Positions 24,090 through 32,207 of a stretch of DNA of 64,000 nt are shown piece by piece. The notes beneath the pieces were generated by a model, which had not been told where the DNA came from, searched no databases, and worked only from the letters and a program-made list of their open reading frames with translations. The stretch's first letter is position 1, and the number at the start of each line of letters is the position of its first letter. The stretch is from Actinoplanes subtropicus (GTDB taxonomy: Bacteria > Actinomycetota > Actinomycetes > Mycobacteriales > Micromonosporaceae): positions 57,450-121,449 of the forward strand of contig NZ_JOJL01000019.1 of assembly GCF_000721705.1 (NCBI RefSeq), read 5' to 3'. The translations under genes and the position numbers were made by a program.

Positions 24090-24893
24090 TCAGCGCTTCG
24101 GCCGGGTCAGCGCGGTCAGGACCGTCTCGTGCAGCGGCCCGTTGGTGGCGATCGCGGCGGTCTTGTCGGCGGGTGGCCGGCCGGTCAGGTCGGTGATCGT
24201 GCCGCCGGCCTCGGTGACGATCGGGATCAGCGCGGCCACGTCCCACAGCGACAGCTCCGGCTCGACCATGATCTCCAGCGCGCCCTCGGCCAGCAGCATG
24301 TAGCCGTAGAAGTCCCCGTACGCCCGGCTCCGCCACGCGCTCAGGCTCAGGTCGACGATCGGCTCGAGCCGCCCGGTCTCGGCCCACCCCTCCAGGCTGG
24401 CGAAGCAGAAGCTCGCGTCGGACAGCCGGGTCACCCCGGAGACCCCGATCCGGGTGGCGGCGTGCTGGTGCCTGCCGGCGAAGGCGCCGAGCCCGCTCGC
24501 GGCCCACCACCGGCGGCCCAGCGCCGGGGCCGAGACCAGCCCGGCGACCGGGGTGTCGCCCTCGAGCAGGGCGATCAGCGTCCCCCAGATCGGCACGCCG
24601 CGGACGAAGTTCTTGGTCCCATCGATCGGGTCGATCACCCACCGGCGGCTGCCCGGCCCGGCCGCCGCCTGGGTGCTGCCGAACTCCTCGCCGAGCACCC
24701 CGTCGCGCGGCCGCGCCCGGGCCAGGGTGCCGCGGATGGCCTGCTCCACCGCGGTGTCGGCGTCGGAGACGGGAGTCAGGTCGGGCTTCGACTCCACCCG
24801 CAGGTCGAGCGCCCGGAACCGGGACATCGAGATCGAATCGGCGGTGTCGGCGAGCAGATGAGCAAGCGCGAGATCGTCGGCATATCCGGCCAT
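24090..24893 (-). CDS. hisN: histidinol-phosphatase of the inositol monophosphatase family
   Basis: The 267-residue metal-dependent phosphatase removes phosphate from histidinol phosphate in histidine synthesis. Metal-site motifs are visible in order: LGEEFG near residue 70, WVIDPIDGTKNFVRG near 90, and LSLWDVAALIPIVTEAGG near 220. These define the IMPase fold, and the sequence style is that of actinobacterial HisN. No other his gene is in view. It lies 32 bp after rsgA. Confidence 0.86.
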   Translation of the reverse strand: MAGYADDLALAHLLADTADSISMSRFRALDLRVESKPDLTPVSDADTAVEQAIRGTLARARPRDGVLGEEFGSTQAAAGPGSRRWVIDPIDGTKNFVRGVPIWGTLIALLEGDTPVAGLVSAPALGRRWWAASGLGAFAGRHQHAATRIGVSGVTRLSDASFCFASLEGWAETGRLEPIVDLSLSAWRSRAYGDFYGYMLLAEGALEIMVEPELSLWDVAALIPIVTEAGGTITDLTGRPPADKTAAIATNGPLHETVLTALTRPKR

Positions 24894-24925
24894 GGCAGGA
24901 AACCTAGCCCATCCGGCCGGCCGGG

Positions 24926-25996
24926 TCAGGCCGGGAGCTCGGGCTCGGGATGGTCGCGCGAGTCGAGCTCGCCGGCCCGGGAGGCCAGCAGGCGGCGGTA
25001 GGAAGCCAGGCGGCGCGGGTCGGCCTTGCCCTCGGCCACCCACGCGTCCAGCCGGCACTCCACGTCGTTCGGGGTGTGCCCGCAGTTCGGCTGGTCCTCC
25101 ACGGTGCCCTCGACCAGGTCGGGGAAGCCGTGCAGCAGGCTGTCGGCGCTCACGTGGGCCAGGCCGAAGCTGCGGATGCCGGGGGTGTCGATGATCCAGC
25201 CCGGGTCCTTGCGGGAGCGGCCCACCGGAGGCAGCCGCAGGGCGACCGCGCTGGTCGACGTGTGCCGGCCCTTGCCGATCGCGCTGACCGTGCCGACCGC
25301 GCGCAGGGCATCCGGCACCAGGCGGTTGACCAGGGTGGACTTGCCGACGCCGGAGTGACCGACGAGCACCGAGATCTGGCCGGCCAGGCGACGCCGCAGC
25401 TCGGCCAGGTCGCTCTCCGGCTGCACCAGCACATACGGCAGGTCGAGCTCGGCGTAGTAGTCGAGCACCGCCGCCGGGGCGGCCAGGTCGGCCTTGGTCA
25501 GGCAGAGCAGCGGCTCGATGTCCGCGTCGTACGCGGCGACCAGGCACCGGTCGATGAACCCGGTGCGCGGCGGGGGATCGGCCAGGGCGCTGACGATGAC
25601 CAGCTGGTCGGCGTTGGCGACCACCACCCGTTCGAGCCGGCCCTCGGGGGTGGTGTCGTCGTCGTCCGCGGTGCGGCGCAGCACCGAAGTCCGCTCCGCG
25701 ATCCGCACTATCCGGGCCAGCGCGCCGGCCGCGCCGGAGACGTCGCCGACGACCGCCACCCGGTCGCCGACCACCACCGACTTGCGGCCCAGCTCGCGAG
25801 CCCGCATCGCGGTGATCACCGGGTCGTCGGCGGCGCCGTCCTCGCGCACGCAGCCGTACCGGCCCCGGTCAACGGTGATGACCAGCGCGTCGACGGCGTC
25901 GTCGTGCTTGGGCCGGGTGCGGGTACGCGGGCGCGACGAGCGGGCCGGCCGGATCCGGACGTCGTCCTCGTCATACTCCCGCTTGCGTCCTGGCAG
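24926..25996 (-). CDS. rsgA: ribosome small-subunit maturation GTPase RsgA
   Basis: About 356 residues. An N-terminal OB-fold (VVVGDRVAVVGD) is followed by a circularly permuted GTPase: G4 LTKADL, G1 VGHSGVGKSTLVNRL, G2-like RHTSTS, G3 DTPGIRSFG. The C-terminal zinc knuckle reads CGHTPNDVEC. The start is a problem: no ATG, GTG or TTG lies in frame between the aroA stop and an ATG at about residue 65, which would remove part of the OB-fold. The best candidate is CTG 25996 (LPGRKREYDEDD), placed just behind GAGGAG inside the aroA terminus. Confidence 0.86.
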   Translation of the reverse strand: MPGRKREYDEDDVRIRPARSSRPRTRTRPKHDDAVDALVITVDRGRYGCVREDGAADDPVITAMRARELGRKSVVVGDRVAVVGDVSGAAGALARIVRIAERTSVLRRTADDDDTTPEGRLERVVVANADQLVIVSALADPPPRTGFIDRCLVAAYDADIEPLLCLTKADLAAPAAVLDYYAELDLPYVLVQPESDLAELRRRLAGQISVLVGHSGVGKSTLVNRLVPDALRAVGTVSAIGKGRHTSTSAVALRLPPVGRSRKDPGWIIDTPGIRSFGLAHVSADSLLHGFPDLVEGTVEDQPNCGHTPNDVECRLDAWVAEGKADPRRLASYRRLLASRAGELDSRDHPEPELPA

Positions 25997-25998
25997 AT

Positions 25999-27282
25999 CT
26001 AGCTCCTCGCCACGAGTCCCGCCCAGAGTTCGGGGAACTCGGGCAACGTCTTCGACGTACAACCTACGTCGGTGAGCGTGATGCCCGGGACGGCGAGGCC
26101 GATAACCGCGGCGGCGTGCGCCATCCGGTGATCCGCATACGTCTCGAAGGTGGTCTCGTGCAGCGGGCGCGGCTCTATCCGCAGCCCGTCGGGGAATTCG
26201 GTGACCGACGCGCCCGCCTTGGTCAGCTCGGTGGCGAGCGCCGCAATCCGGTCGGTCTCGTGGCCGCGGATGTGCGCCACCCCGCGCAGCTCGCTCGGCC
26301 CGTCGGCAAGGGCGGCCAGCGCCGAGATCACCGGGCTCAGCTCGCTCACCTCGGACAGGTCGGCGGTGACGCCGTGCAGCGCGCCGGTGCCGCGCACGGT
26401 CAGGCCGGACTCGTCCTGCGTCACCTCGGCGCCCAGCCGGCGCAGCAGCTCGATCACCTGGCCGACCGGCTGCCAGCTCTCGGTGGGCCACCCGGCCAGC
26501 GTCACCGACCCGCCGGTGACCATCGCGGCCGCGAAGAACGGCACGGCGCCGGAGAGGTCGGGCTCGATCACCCAGGTGTGCCCGCGCAGGACGCCGGGCT
26601 CGACCGTCCACATGTCGGGGACACTCTCGTCGACCGCGGCGCCGGCGGCGCGCAGCATGTGCGTCGTCATCCGCAGATGCGGCGCGGACGGCACCGGCGG
26701 GCCCTCGTGCCGCAGGACGAGGCCCTTGGTGAAACGCGGCGCGGAGAGCAGCAGGCCGGAGACGAACTGGCTGGACCCGGACGCGTCGATCACCGCCTCG
26801 CCGCCCTCGACCAGCCCGGACCCGCGGACCGCCAGCGGCAGCCCGCCGGTCGGTGACGCGTCGATCGCCACGCCGAGCGAGCGCAGCGTCGCGACGATCG
26901 GGCCCATCGGCCTCTGCCGCGCATGCGGGTCGCCGTCGAACTCCACCGTGCCGTCGGCCAGCGCGGCGACCGGCGGCAGGAACCGCATGATCGTCCCGGC
27001 CAGGCCCACGTCGACCCGGGCCGGCCCGCGCAGCGGCCCCGGCTCGACCCGCCAGCGCTCCTCGTCGCTGGTGTCGACCGCCACGCCGATCGCGCGCAGA
27101 CCGGCCGCCATCAGCTCGGTATCTCGGGCGCGGAGCGGCCGCTCGATCACCGAGGGGCGGTCGGCGAGCGCGGACAGGATCAGCGCGCGGGCGGTCATCG
27201 ACTTGGAGCCGGGCAGCCGCACGGAGGCGGTGGCCGGGCCGGCGGCGGTGGGCGCGAGCCAGCGGCGAAGTTCGGCGGTCAC
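25999..27282 (-). CDS. aroA: 3-phosphoshikimate 1-carboxyvinyltransferase (EPSP synthase)
   Basis: The 427-residue enzyme makes EPSP from shikimate-3-phosphate and PEP in aromatic amino acid synthesis. Motifs are RLPGSKSMTARALILSALA (phosphate binding), GLAGTIMRFLPP (the PEP/glyphosate loop), HARQRPMGP, and C-terminal YADHRMAHAAAVIGL. All expected charged residues appear intact. GTG 27282 (VTAELRRWLAP) was chosen as the family-typical start. It leads the aroA-rsgA-hisN-transporter run. Confidence 0.93.
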   Translation of the reverse strand: MTAELRRWLAPTAAGPATASVRLPGSKSMTARALILSALADRPSVIERPLRARDTELMAAGLRAIGVAVDTSDEERWRVEPGPLRGPARVDVGLAGTIMRFLPPVAALADGTVEFDGDPHARQRPMGPIVATLRSLGVAIDASPTGGLPLAVRGSGLVEGGEAVIDASGSSQFVSGLLLSAPRFTKGLVLRHEGPPVPSAPHLRMTTHMLRAAGAAVDESVPDMWTVEPGVLRGHTWVIEPDLSGAVPFFAAAMVTGGSVTLAGWPTESWQPVGQVIELLRRLGAEVTQDESGLTVRGTGALHGVTADLSEVSELSPVISALAALADGPSELRGVAHIRGHETDRIAALATELTKAGASVTEFPDGLRIEPRPLHETTFETYADHRMAHAAAVIGLAVPGITLTDVGCTSKTLPEFPELWAGLVARS

Positions 27283-27368
27283 GAGGCCATTCTGCCGCCC
27301 GGCACCGACAATTCCGCGGAGCATTCCCGCCCCCCGGGATCGTGCCGGTTGGCGTACCGTTGCGCACC

Positions 27369-28046
27369 ATGTGCGGGCGGTACGCGACCACGCGGAGCGA
27401 GGCCGACCTCAGCGATCTCTTCGAGGCGGTCGACCTCACCGAGGGCCTGGGGCCGAGCTGGAATGTCGCTCCCACCGACCCGGTGCCGGTGGTCCGCGTG
27501 TCGCAGAGCCACGACGCCCGGGTGCTCGACACGGCCCGCTGGGGCCTGGTCCCGCCCTGGGCGAAAGACACCCGCGGCGCGGCCCGCATGATCAACGCGC
27601 GCTCCGAGACGGTGGCCACCTCGCCGGCCTTCGCGCCCTCGTTCGCCCGGCGCCGCTGCCTGGTGCCGGCCGACGGCTGGTTCGAGTGGCTGCGCGACGG
27701 CAAGCAGAAACAGGCGTTCTACATGACCCCGGCGGATGGCTCCGGCCTCGCCTTCGCCGGCATCTGGTCGCCCTGGGGCCCCGAGGCGCTGCTCACGTGC
27801 AGCGTGCTGACCACGGCCGCGGTCGGCGGCCTGGCCCGGGTGCACGACCGGATGCCGCTGGTCCTGCCTCCGGAGCGCTGGGCGGCCTGGCTGGCCGGCG
27901 GCGGCGACCCGGCCGAGCTGCTGCGCCCGATGACCGAGAGCGAGCTCGCCGCGATCGAGGTGCGCCCGGTCGGCCCCGCGGTCGGCAATGTGCGCAACAA
28001 CGGGCCCGAGCTGCTCGCGCCCCCGGCGGCGGCCAAGCTTTTCTGA
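27369..28046 (+). CDS. yedK: SRAP-domain protein (HMCES/YedK family)
   Basis: The 225-residue protein shields abasic sites in single-stranded DNA by forming a covalent link through its N-terminal cysteine. The true start is ATG 27369, since the catalytic Cys must be residue 2 (MCGRYATTR). Further motifs are WNVAPTDPVPVV, ARMINARSET, CLVPADGWFEW, and VHDRMPLVL with the active-site His. TACCGT (27355-27360) lies 8 bp before ATG, suggesting a leaderless transcript. Confidence 0.92.
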   Translation: MCGRYATTRSEADLSDLFEAVDLTEGLGPSWNVAPTDPVPVVRVSQSHDARVLDTARWGLVPPWAKDTRGAARMINARSETVATSPAFAPSFARRRCLVPADGWFEWLRDGKQKQAFYMTPADGSGLAFAGIWSPWGPEALLTCSVLTTAAVGGLARVHDRMPLVLPPERWAAWLAGGGDPAELLRPMTESELAAIEVRPVGPAVGNVRNNGPELLAPPAAAKLF

Positions 28047-28097
28047 CCGAGCGACGGAACGGGAGTTTTTGTCGACATATGTTCGCTTTTTCGGAGG

Positions 28098-28156
28098 CGA
28101 ACTTTGTTTCGAGATAGATAAGCCCCTTGTTCTGATCTCCTACCGTGCGATACAAA
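28098..28156 (+). promoter_or_regulatory. putative promoter of the WhiB-like gene with SOS-box-like site
   Basis: TTGTTC (28127-28132) and TACAAA (28151-28156) are spaced 18 bp. Just upstream, CGAAC-TTTG-TTTCG (28098-28111) differs by one position from the actinobacterial LexA consensus CGAAC-N4-GTTCG. The match is suggestive only. Confidence 0.3.
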
Positions 28157-28236
28157 CCAGCGCCGGAGTGGTACCGGTCCGCATGGTGCGGACGGGTCAC
28201 CACATGCAACACCGGTCCCACGGGGGAGGTGGGCTG

Positions 28237-28632
28237 ATGACACGGGCTCGTATGCCGCGTCCGCACGAAGTTGCCATCGCACGACGCGACCCACGACTGC
28301 TCGCAGCAATCCAGGAACGACGCTCCGACGAAGCATGGCGCACGCGTGGCGCCTGCCGCAGCGTCGACCCGGAAACGTTCTTCCCGGCTCCGAACGAGCC
28401 GTCGGAGAGCGCGGTATCGCTCTGCGGAACCTGCACCGTCCAGGGTCCGTGCCTGGCCTGGGCGCTCCAGGTCGGGGATTGTCACGGGGTCTGGGGCGGC
28501 ACCACACCGCGGGAACGCCGGGCGATGCTGGTCGCCTGGCGCGAGCGGGTGAGGCCGGACGGGGAGCCCGTCGACGACGGGCCGGACGAGGAAGACCGGC
28601 GGTTGCTCACGCTGCTCCCGTTGTCCCGCTGA
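28237..28632 (+). CDS. WhiB-like iron-sulfur regulator
   Basis: The 131-residue Wbl protein has four cysteines for a [4Fe-4S] cluster (RGACRSVDPETFF, then LCGTCTVQGPC as Cx2Cx5C) and the GVWGG turn followed by basic residues (TPRERRAMLVAWRERVR). Such proteins bind sigma factor region 4 and respond to redox or NO. An N-terminal extension of about 45 residues and an acidic tail distinguish it from the short WblE encoded at 41840. GGAGGT at 28225-28230 supports ATG 28237. Confidence 0.88.
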   Translation: MTRARMPRPHEVAIARRDPRLLAAIQERRSDEAWRTRGACRSVDPETFFPAPNEPSESAVSLCGTCTVQGPCLAWALQVGDCHGVWGGTTPRERRAMLVAWRERVRPDGEPVDDGPDEEDRRLLTLLPLSR

Positions 28633-28717
28633 TTTCGCGCCGCACGAGCGGGCCCGCCCCGACCGAAGATGTTCGACGGCGGGCCATCGAACCATGCCCA
28701 CCTGATTTCATGGTGCG

Positions 28718-29320
28718 GTGACCGACATCGCGATTCCGACACCGCGCGGACCCGCCGGTATTCGACTCGTCGAACCGGCCGGGCCGCCGGTCAGCGTGCT
28801 CCTCCTCGGGCACGGGGCCGGTGGCGGCGTCGACGCGCCCGACCTGGTCGCGGTGCGGGATGCCGCGACCGCCGCCGGCGTGCGAGTGGGTTTGGTCACC
28901 CAGCCCTACCGGGTGGCGGGCCGGCGGGCACCTGCTCCGGCCGGGCAGCTGGACGAGGCGTGGAGTGCGGTTGTCGAGTACCTCGGCGTACGCAAGCTGC
29001 CCTTGATCTTCGGCGGAAGGTCGAGCGGAGCGCGAGTCGCCTGCCGGACCGCGACGATCCTCGGCGCCGCGGGGGTTCTCGCCCTGGCGTTTCCGCTGCA
29101 CCCGCCGGGCAAGCCGGAGAAGAGCCGGGCCGACGAGCTGCCCGCCGGCCTGCCGACGCTGGTGCTCAACGGCGACCGCGACCCGTTCGGCGTGCCCGAG
29201 CCGGTCGGCCTGGTCGAGGTGATCGTGCGCCCCGGCGCCACCCACGACCTGCGGAAAGACGTCAAGACCACGGCGGCGCTCGCGGTCGGCTGGCTGCGCA
29301 CGCACGGCTGGGCCCGATGA
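28718..29320 (+). CDS. alpha/beta hydrolase of the KANL3/Tex30 type
   Basis: The 200-residue protein has the alpha/beta hydrolase features VSVLLLGHGAGGG (oxyanion strand), IFGGRSSGARVACR (nucleophile Ser in GRSSG), and PTLVLNGDRDPFG (acid), with a late His in GATHDL. This matches the small KANL3/Tex30-like family. Substrate unknown. It starts at GTG 28718 and ends just upstream of the sigR promoter. Confidence 0.8.
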   Translation: MTDIAIPTPRGPAGIRLVEPAGPPVSVLLLGHGAGGGVDAPDLVAVRDAATAAGVRVGLVTQPYRVAGRRAPAPAGQLDEAWSAVVEYLGVRKLPLIFGGRSSGARVACRTATILGAAGVLALAFPLHPPGKPEKSRADELPAGLPTLVLNGDRDPFGVPEPVGLVEVIVRPGATHDLRKDVKTTAALAVGWLRTHGWAR

Positions 29321-29331
29321 GAGAACGTGAG

Positions 29332-29357
29332 GGAATGCAACTTGCGCGTCTGCGGTT
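29332..29357 (+). promoter_or_regulatory. SigR/SigH-type promoter (GGAAT-N18-GTT)
   Basis: GGAAT (29332-29336) and GTT (29355-29357) are separated by exactly 18 bp, the established consensus of SigR-dependent promoters. It lies upstream of sigR itself, giving a positive feedback loop induced by thiol oxidation. Transcription should begin near 29365, ahead of an in-frame GTG at 29399. Confidence 0.75.
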
Positions 29358-29599
29358 GTACCCCTCGCGAGCTTGTACATCGAAAGGGGTTTCCAGAGGT
29401 GCGAGCCGGAATCGAGTACGCGGCGCGCGGCAGCGACGACATTGCCCGGGTGCGTAACCTTTTGTCATCTCCGGAGTGGCCCGCGGCCGAGCCTTCGCCC
29501 TCCAGCCCATCGGTGAGTGTCAGCACACCTGCCGTTTTCGAAGCGTCCACTGGGGCACTACCCGTATCCTCGGCGGGACGGTCGAGGGGGGAGCAGAGG

Positions 29600-30199
29600 G
29601 TGGCCCAGACAGAACGGACAGAGGAGCGCCGGGCGCGCTTCGAGCGCGACGCGCTGCCGTTCGTGGATCAGCTGTACGCGGCGGGTTTGCGGATGACGCG
29701 TAACCCGGCCGACGCTGAGGACTTGGTGCAGGAGACGTTCCTGAAGGCGTACTCCGCGTTCCACCAGTTCGAAGAGGGCACCAACCTCAAGGCGTGGCTG
29801 TATCGCATCCTGACCAACACCTACATCAACTCGTACCGGCGCAAGCAGCGTCAGCCCGTCCAGGCGCCGACCGAGGAGATCACCGACTGGCAGCTCGCTT
29901 CGTCCGAGTCGCACAGCTCGGTCGGCCTGCGCTCGGCCGAGACCGAGGCGCTCGACCGCCTGCCGGACAGCGACATCAAGGACGCCCTGCAGCAGCTGCC
30001 GGAAGACTTCCGCCTGGCCGTCTACCTCGCCGATGTCGAGGGTTTCTCGTACAAGGAGATCGCCGACATCATGGGCACGCCCATCGGCACCGTCATGTCC
30101 CGGCTGCACCGCGGCCGGCGCAACCTGCGCAAGCTGCTCGAGCAGTACGCCATTGACCGGGGCATCACCCGGACCGCTTCGGAACCGCAGGAGGCGTGA
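29600..30199 (+). CDS. sigR: ECF sigma factor SigR (SigH), redox stress
   Basis: The 199-residue sigma factor directs the thiol-oxidative stress response. Region 2 is at about 20-90 ([53 protein letters not shown]) and region 4 at about 130-185 ([40 protein letters not shown]). GTG 29600 has GGGGGAG 7 bp upstream. The frame stays open upstream to GTG 29399, which would give a form with 67 extra residues. rsrA follows after 6 bp. Confidence 0.93.
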   Translation: MAQTERTEERRARFERDALPFVDQLYAAGLRMTRNPADAEDLVQETFLKAYSAFHQFEEGTNLKAWLYRILTNTYINSYRRKQRQPVQAPTEEITDWQLASSESHSSVGLRSAETEALDRLPDSDIKDALQQLPEDFRLAVYLADVEGFSYKEIADIMGTPIGTVMSRLHRGRRNLRKLLEQYAIDRGITRTASEPQEA

Positions 30200-30205
30200 C
30201 CCGAG

Positions 30206-30493
30206 ATGAGCGGCGTGAACGGCGAGGAGCACGAGGCTGACTGCAGCGAGGTACTCGAGGAGGTCTACCTCTACCTGGACCTGGAGTGCAGCGAGGACCG
30301 GCGGGCGCTGATCCAGAAACACCTGGACGAATGCAGCGGCTGCCTGCGCGAGTACGGCATCGAGCACGAGGTGAAGGCCCTGGTGGCCCGTTGCTGCGGC
30401 GCCGAGAAGGCGCCGACCGAGCTGCGCGAACGCCTGCGGCTCAAGCTCGACCAGCTCGAGATCCAGGTCGAGACCCGGGAGTACCTTCCCTGA
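30206..30493 (+). CDS. rsrA: zinc-containing anti-sigma factor RsrA
   Basis: The 95-residue ZAS-type anti-sigma factor holds SigR inactive until its thiols are oxidised. The zinc ligands are visible: Cys in EADCSEVL, and HxxxCxxC in HLDECSGC. A further CC pair (ARCCGAE) lies downstream. A C-terminal amphipathic helix ends the protein. It is in the same operon as sigR, and a strong hairpin terminator follows its stop. Confidence 0.92.
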   Translation: MSGVNGEEHEADCSEVLEEVYLYLDLECSEDRRALIQKHLDECSGCLREYGIEHEVKALVARCCGAEKAPTELRERLRLKLDQLEIQVETREYLP

Positions 30494-30498
30494 TCTTC

Positions 30499-30539
30499 AC
30501 AGACGAAAGCCCCGGCGAGCCGCCGGGGCTTTCGTCTGT
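30499..30539. terminator. bidirectional hairpin terminator
   Basis: A perfect 19-bp stem (30499-30517 with 30521-30539) and a 3-nt loop lie between rsrA (plus) and the bL37 gene (minus). The stem begins ACAGACGAAAGCC and is symmetric, so it can serve both strands. Confidence 0.85.
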
Positions 30540-30552
30540 CCGAGGCCCGAAC

Positions 30553-30627
30553 TCAGGAGTTGGGGCGCTTGCCGTGGTTCGCCGCGCTCTTCTTGCGGGC
30601 CTTCTTCTTGCGAGACTTCTTGGCCAT
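30553..30627 (-). CDS. 24-residue ribosomal protein bL37
   Basis: The tiny gene encodes MAKKSRKKKARKK followed by SAANHGKRPNS. The Lys/Arg-rich start and the ANHGKRPN ending match the actinobacterial large-subunit protein bL37 first seen in mycobacterial ribosome structures. ATG 30627 has AGGAG 8 bp upstream. It lies convergent to rsrA and shares its terminator. Its proximity to the SigR operon is conserved-looking context but not proof of regulation. Confidence 0.85.
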   Translation of the reverse strand: MAKKSRKKKARKKSAANHGKRPNS

Positions 30628-30759
30628 GGTTGGACTCCTGTTCGTGGCACGTTTCCCGGCCCGATGGTAGACGGCGCATCCGGCCCGCCGGGACTCACCC
30701 ACGACCGATCCATGATTGGATGACGCTGACCGACTGCTCGACGAGGAGGAGTGACCCCG

Positions 30760-30975
30760 ATGGCCGACGAGATCCGCGCCGAGATGGTAGCCAACGTCTG
30801 GAAGGTGGTGGCCAAGCCCGGCGACACCATCACCGAGGGCGACACCCTGGTCATCCTCGAGTCGATGAAGATGGAGATCCCGGTCGTGGCCGAGACCGAC
30901 GGCACCGTGGCCGAGCTGGCCGTCAACGAGGGCGACGTGGTCCAGGAAGGCGACCTCATCGCCGTAATCGGCTGA
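30760..30975 (+). CDS. single-domain biotin/lipoyl carrier protein
   Basis: The 71-residue protein is a bare biotinyl domain. The modified lysine is in ILESMKMEIPV near residue 43, flanked by GDTITEGDTL and NEGDVVQEGDLIAVIG as in biotin carboxyl carrier proteins. It may serve an acyl-CoA carboxylase encoded elsewhere. ATG 30760 follows a strong GAGGAGG site. Confidence 0.88.
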   Translation: MADEIRAEMVANVWKVVAKPGDTITEGDTLVILESMKMEIPVVAETDGTVAELAVNEGDVVQEGDLIAVIG

Positions 30976-31472
30976 TTCTGGTCGTTCTTTCGTTCACCCG
31001 GGCCGTCGGGGAGACCTTGAGCGTTTCCCTTCCGCCGCTCCGACCGTACGCGTCAGACAGGCCCCCGGTGCGCCCGGGCCGCAAGCCGCAACACCGGCTC
31101 CGACCCCGCCCGCCGGGCGGGCCCGGCCCAAGACCAGCCAAAACCCCGCCCCCGCCGCATACCCGCACCGCTGTCGCTGCCCGCGCCCCGGCTCGCCCCG
31201 CCCCCCAGATCTTGATGCGTACCCGTTCGCCGCGAACGCCCACTCTCCGACCTTCGCTCCCCTCCACCTGCTCTGATTCCGTGAGGCAGCCACCGCAAGG
31301 AGATCAACCCACCACTCCGCAACAATCGCCCCCTCAGATCTCTGCAGCGGTGGCCGGGGTGTGGGGCAGCGCCCCACGGTCTTCCCCCGCCCCCCGGCGC
31401 CCGACAACCCGGTGGACAACCCCAAAAACTTGTCACACCACCCCCTAACTTGTCCCCACCCAGTGCCGGGGC

Positions 31473-31545
31473 GGGGGTGGACTGTGGCCGGGCGGGGGTG
31501 GACTGTGGCCGGGCGGGGGTGGACTGTGGCCGGGCGGGGCGGGGT
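31473..31545. repeat. 21-bp tandem repeat, about three copies
   Basis: The unit TGGACTGTGGCCGGGCGGGG(G) begins at 31478, 31499 and 31520, with partial units at each edge. Copies are identical apart from the last. It lies in non-coding DNA. Confidence 0.85.
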
Positions 31546-31909
31546 GGCCCGTGACCTGGGCTCGGGGCCGCGGAGCACCCTGGCGGGGCGACCGCTCGCG
31601 GGGTATAGCGGCCGCACACGGAGGGGCCGCCGGGCGGGGCACCCCGGCGGGCGTGGAAGGTGTCTGGCTGGCAGGCCGCCGAGCGGGCACCTTGGCGCGA
31701 GTGGTGGGTGCCGCCCAGCACGCGGGCGCGGGGATGGGACAAACGGCCGCGGGCATGGGACAAAGTTGCTGGCACGAGGGACACACCTCAATGGCAAAGG
31801 CCCGTGGATGGCCTATTGTCTGCGCCGCTTGACCGGGTCTCACAAGATCGACATGTTCTTTGGGCGCCACGGCCCGTTTCCGCGGAATGACAATCTGTTA
31901 TCGGAATCT

Positions 31910-31937
31910 TTGGCACATAGCTGGCTATTGGCATAAT
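31910..31937 (+). promoter_or_regulatory. Sigma-70-type promoter for the NlpC/P60 gene
   Basis: TTGGCA (31910-31915) and CATAAT (31932-31937) are 16 bp apart. TTGGCA recurs at 31928 and 31946, exactly 18 bp apart each time. Start of transcription near 31945 would give a leader of about 260 nt that contains the riboswitch. Confidence 0.5.
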
Positions 31938-32019
31938 CACTCGGATTGGCACTTGATTTTGATTTTCCCATCGATAGGTTGGTGCGGTTGGTTCGGTCCG
32001 CAGCCACACCCTCCGATGG

Positions 32020-32196
32020 CGCCGGCCAACGCTGCCGAGTCATCACGGCGGGTGCGACGCTCTCCCCCGGGCTTCGCGTGCGCGTCGTGGCGAGCCGGGG
32101 AACCGTGTTCGTTGGGGTGAATCCGCGTCAGCGGTAGGGCCTTCTTCCCGCCCGAATCCGTCAGCTAACCCGGTAGGCGGCCGAGCGGAAGAAAGG
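32020..32196 (+). ncRNA. ydaO/yuaA c-di-AMP riboswitch
   Basis: The conserved ydaO core is present in order: CCGGGGAACCG (about 32095), TTGGGGTGAATCC (32112-32124), GTAGGG (32134-32139) and CGAATCCGTCAGCTAACC (32153-32170). The 3' strand (GGAAGAAAGGCC) pairs back to GGGCCTTCTTCC and includes the probable ribosome-binding site GAAAGG, 11 nt before the GTG at 32208. In actinobacteria this class commonly controls wall hydrolases, which fits the downstream gene. The left boundary is approximate. Confidence 0.92.
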
Positions 32197-32207
32197 CCAC
32201 AACACCA

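Larger units (their letters stand above)
30976..32017. other. gene-poor kilobase with tandem repeats and an AT-rich promoter block
   Basis: I find no credible gene here. The left part is extremely GC/Pro-codon rich. It contains a 21-bp tandem repeat (about 31473-31545), two ATGGGACAAA copies 21 bp apart (31734 and 31755), TTGTCCC-like copies in opposite orientation near 31448, and an AT-rich block (about 31840-31990) with a promoter. Confidence 0.6.

Noticed and set aside
28081..28103. GTTCGC ... GCGAAC inverted repeat
   Set aside because: Arms of 6 bp with a 10-bp loop; may only reflect the SOS-like sequence, so not called separately as a terminator.
30994..31797. A 267-codon minus-strand frame in the gene-poor kilobase
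   Set aside because: Composition is Pro/Arg/Gly low complexity, includes the tandem repeat as PATVHPR units, and lacks a good start. Treated as non-coding.
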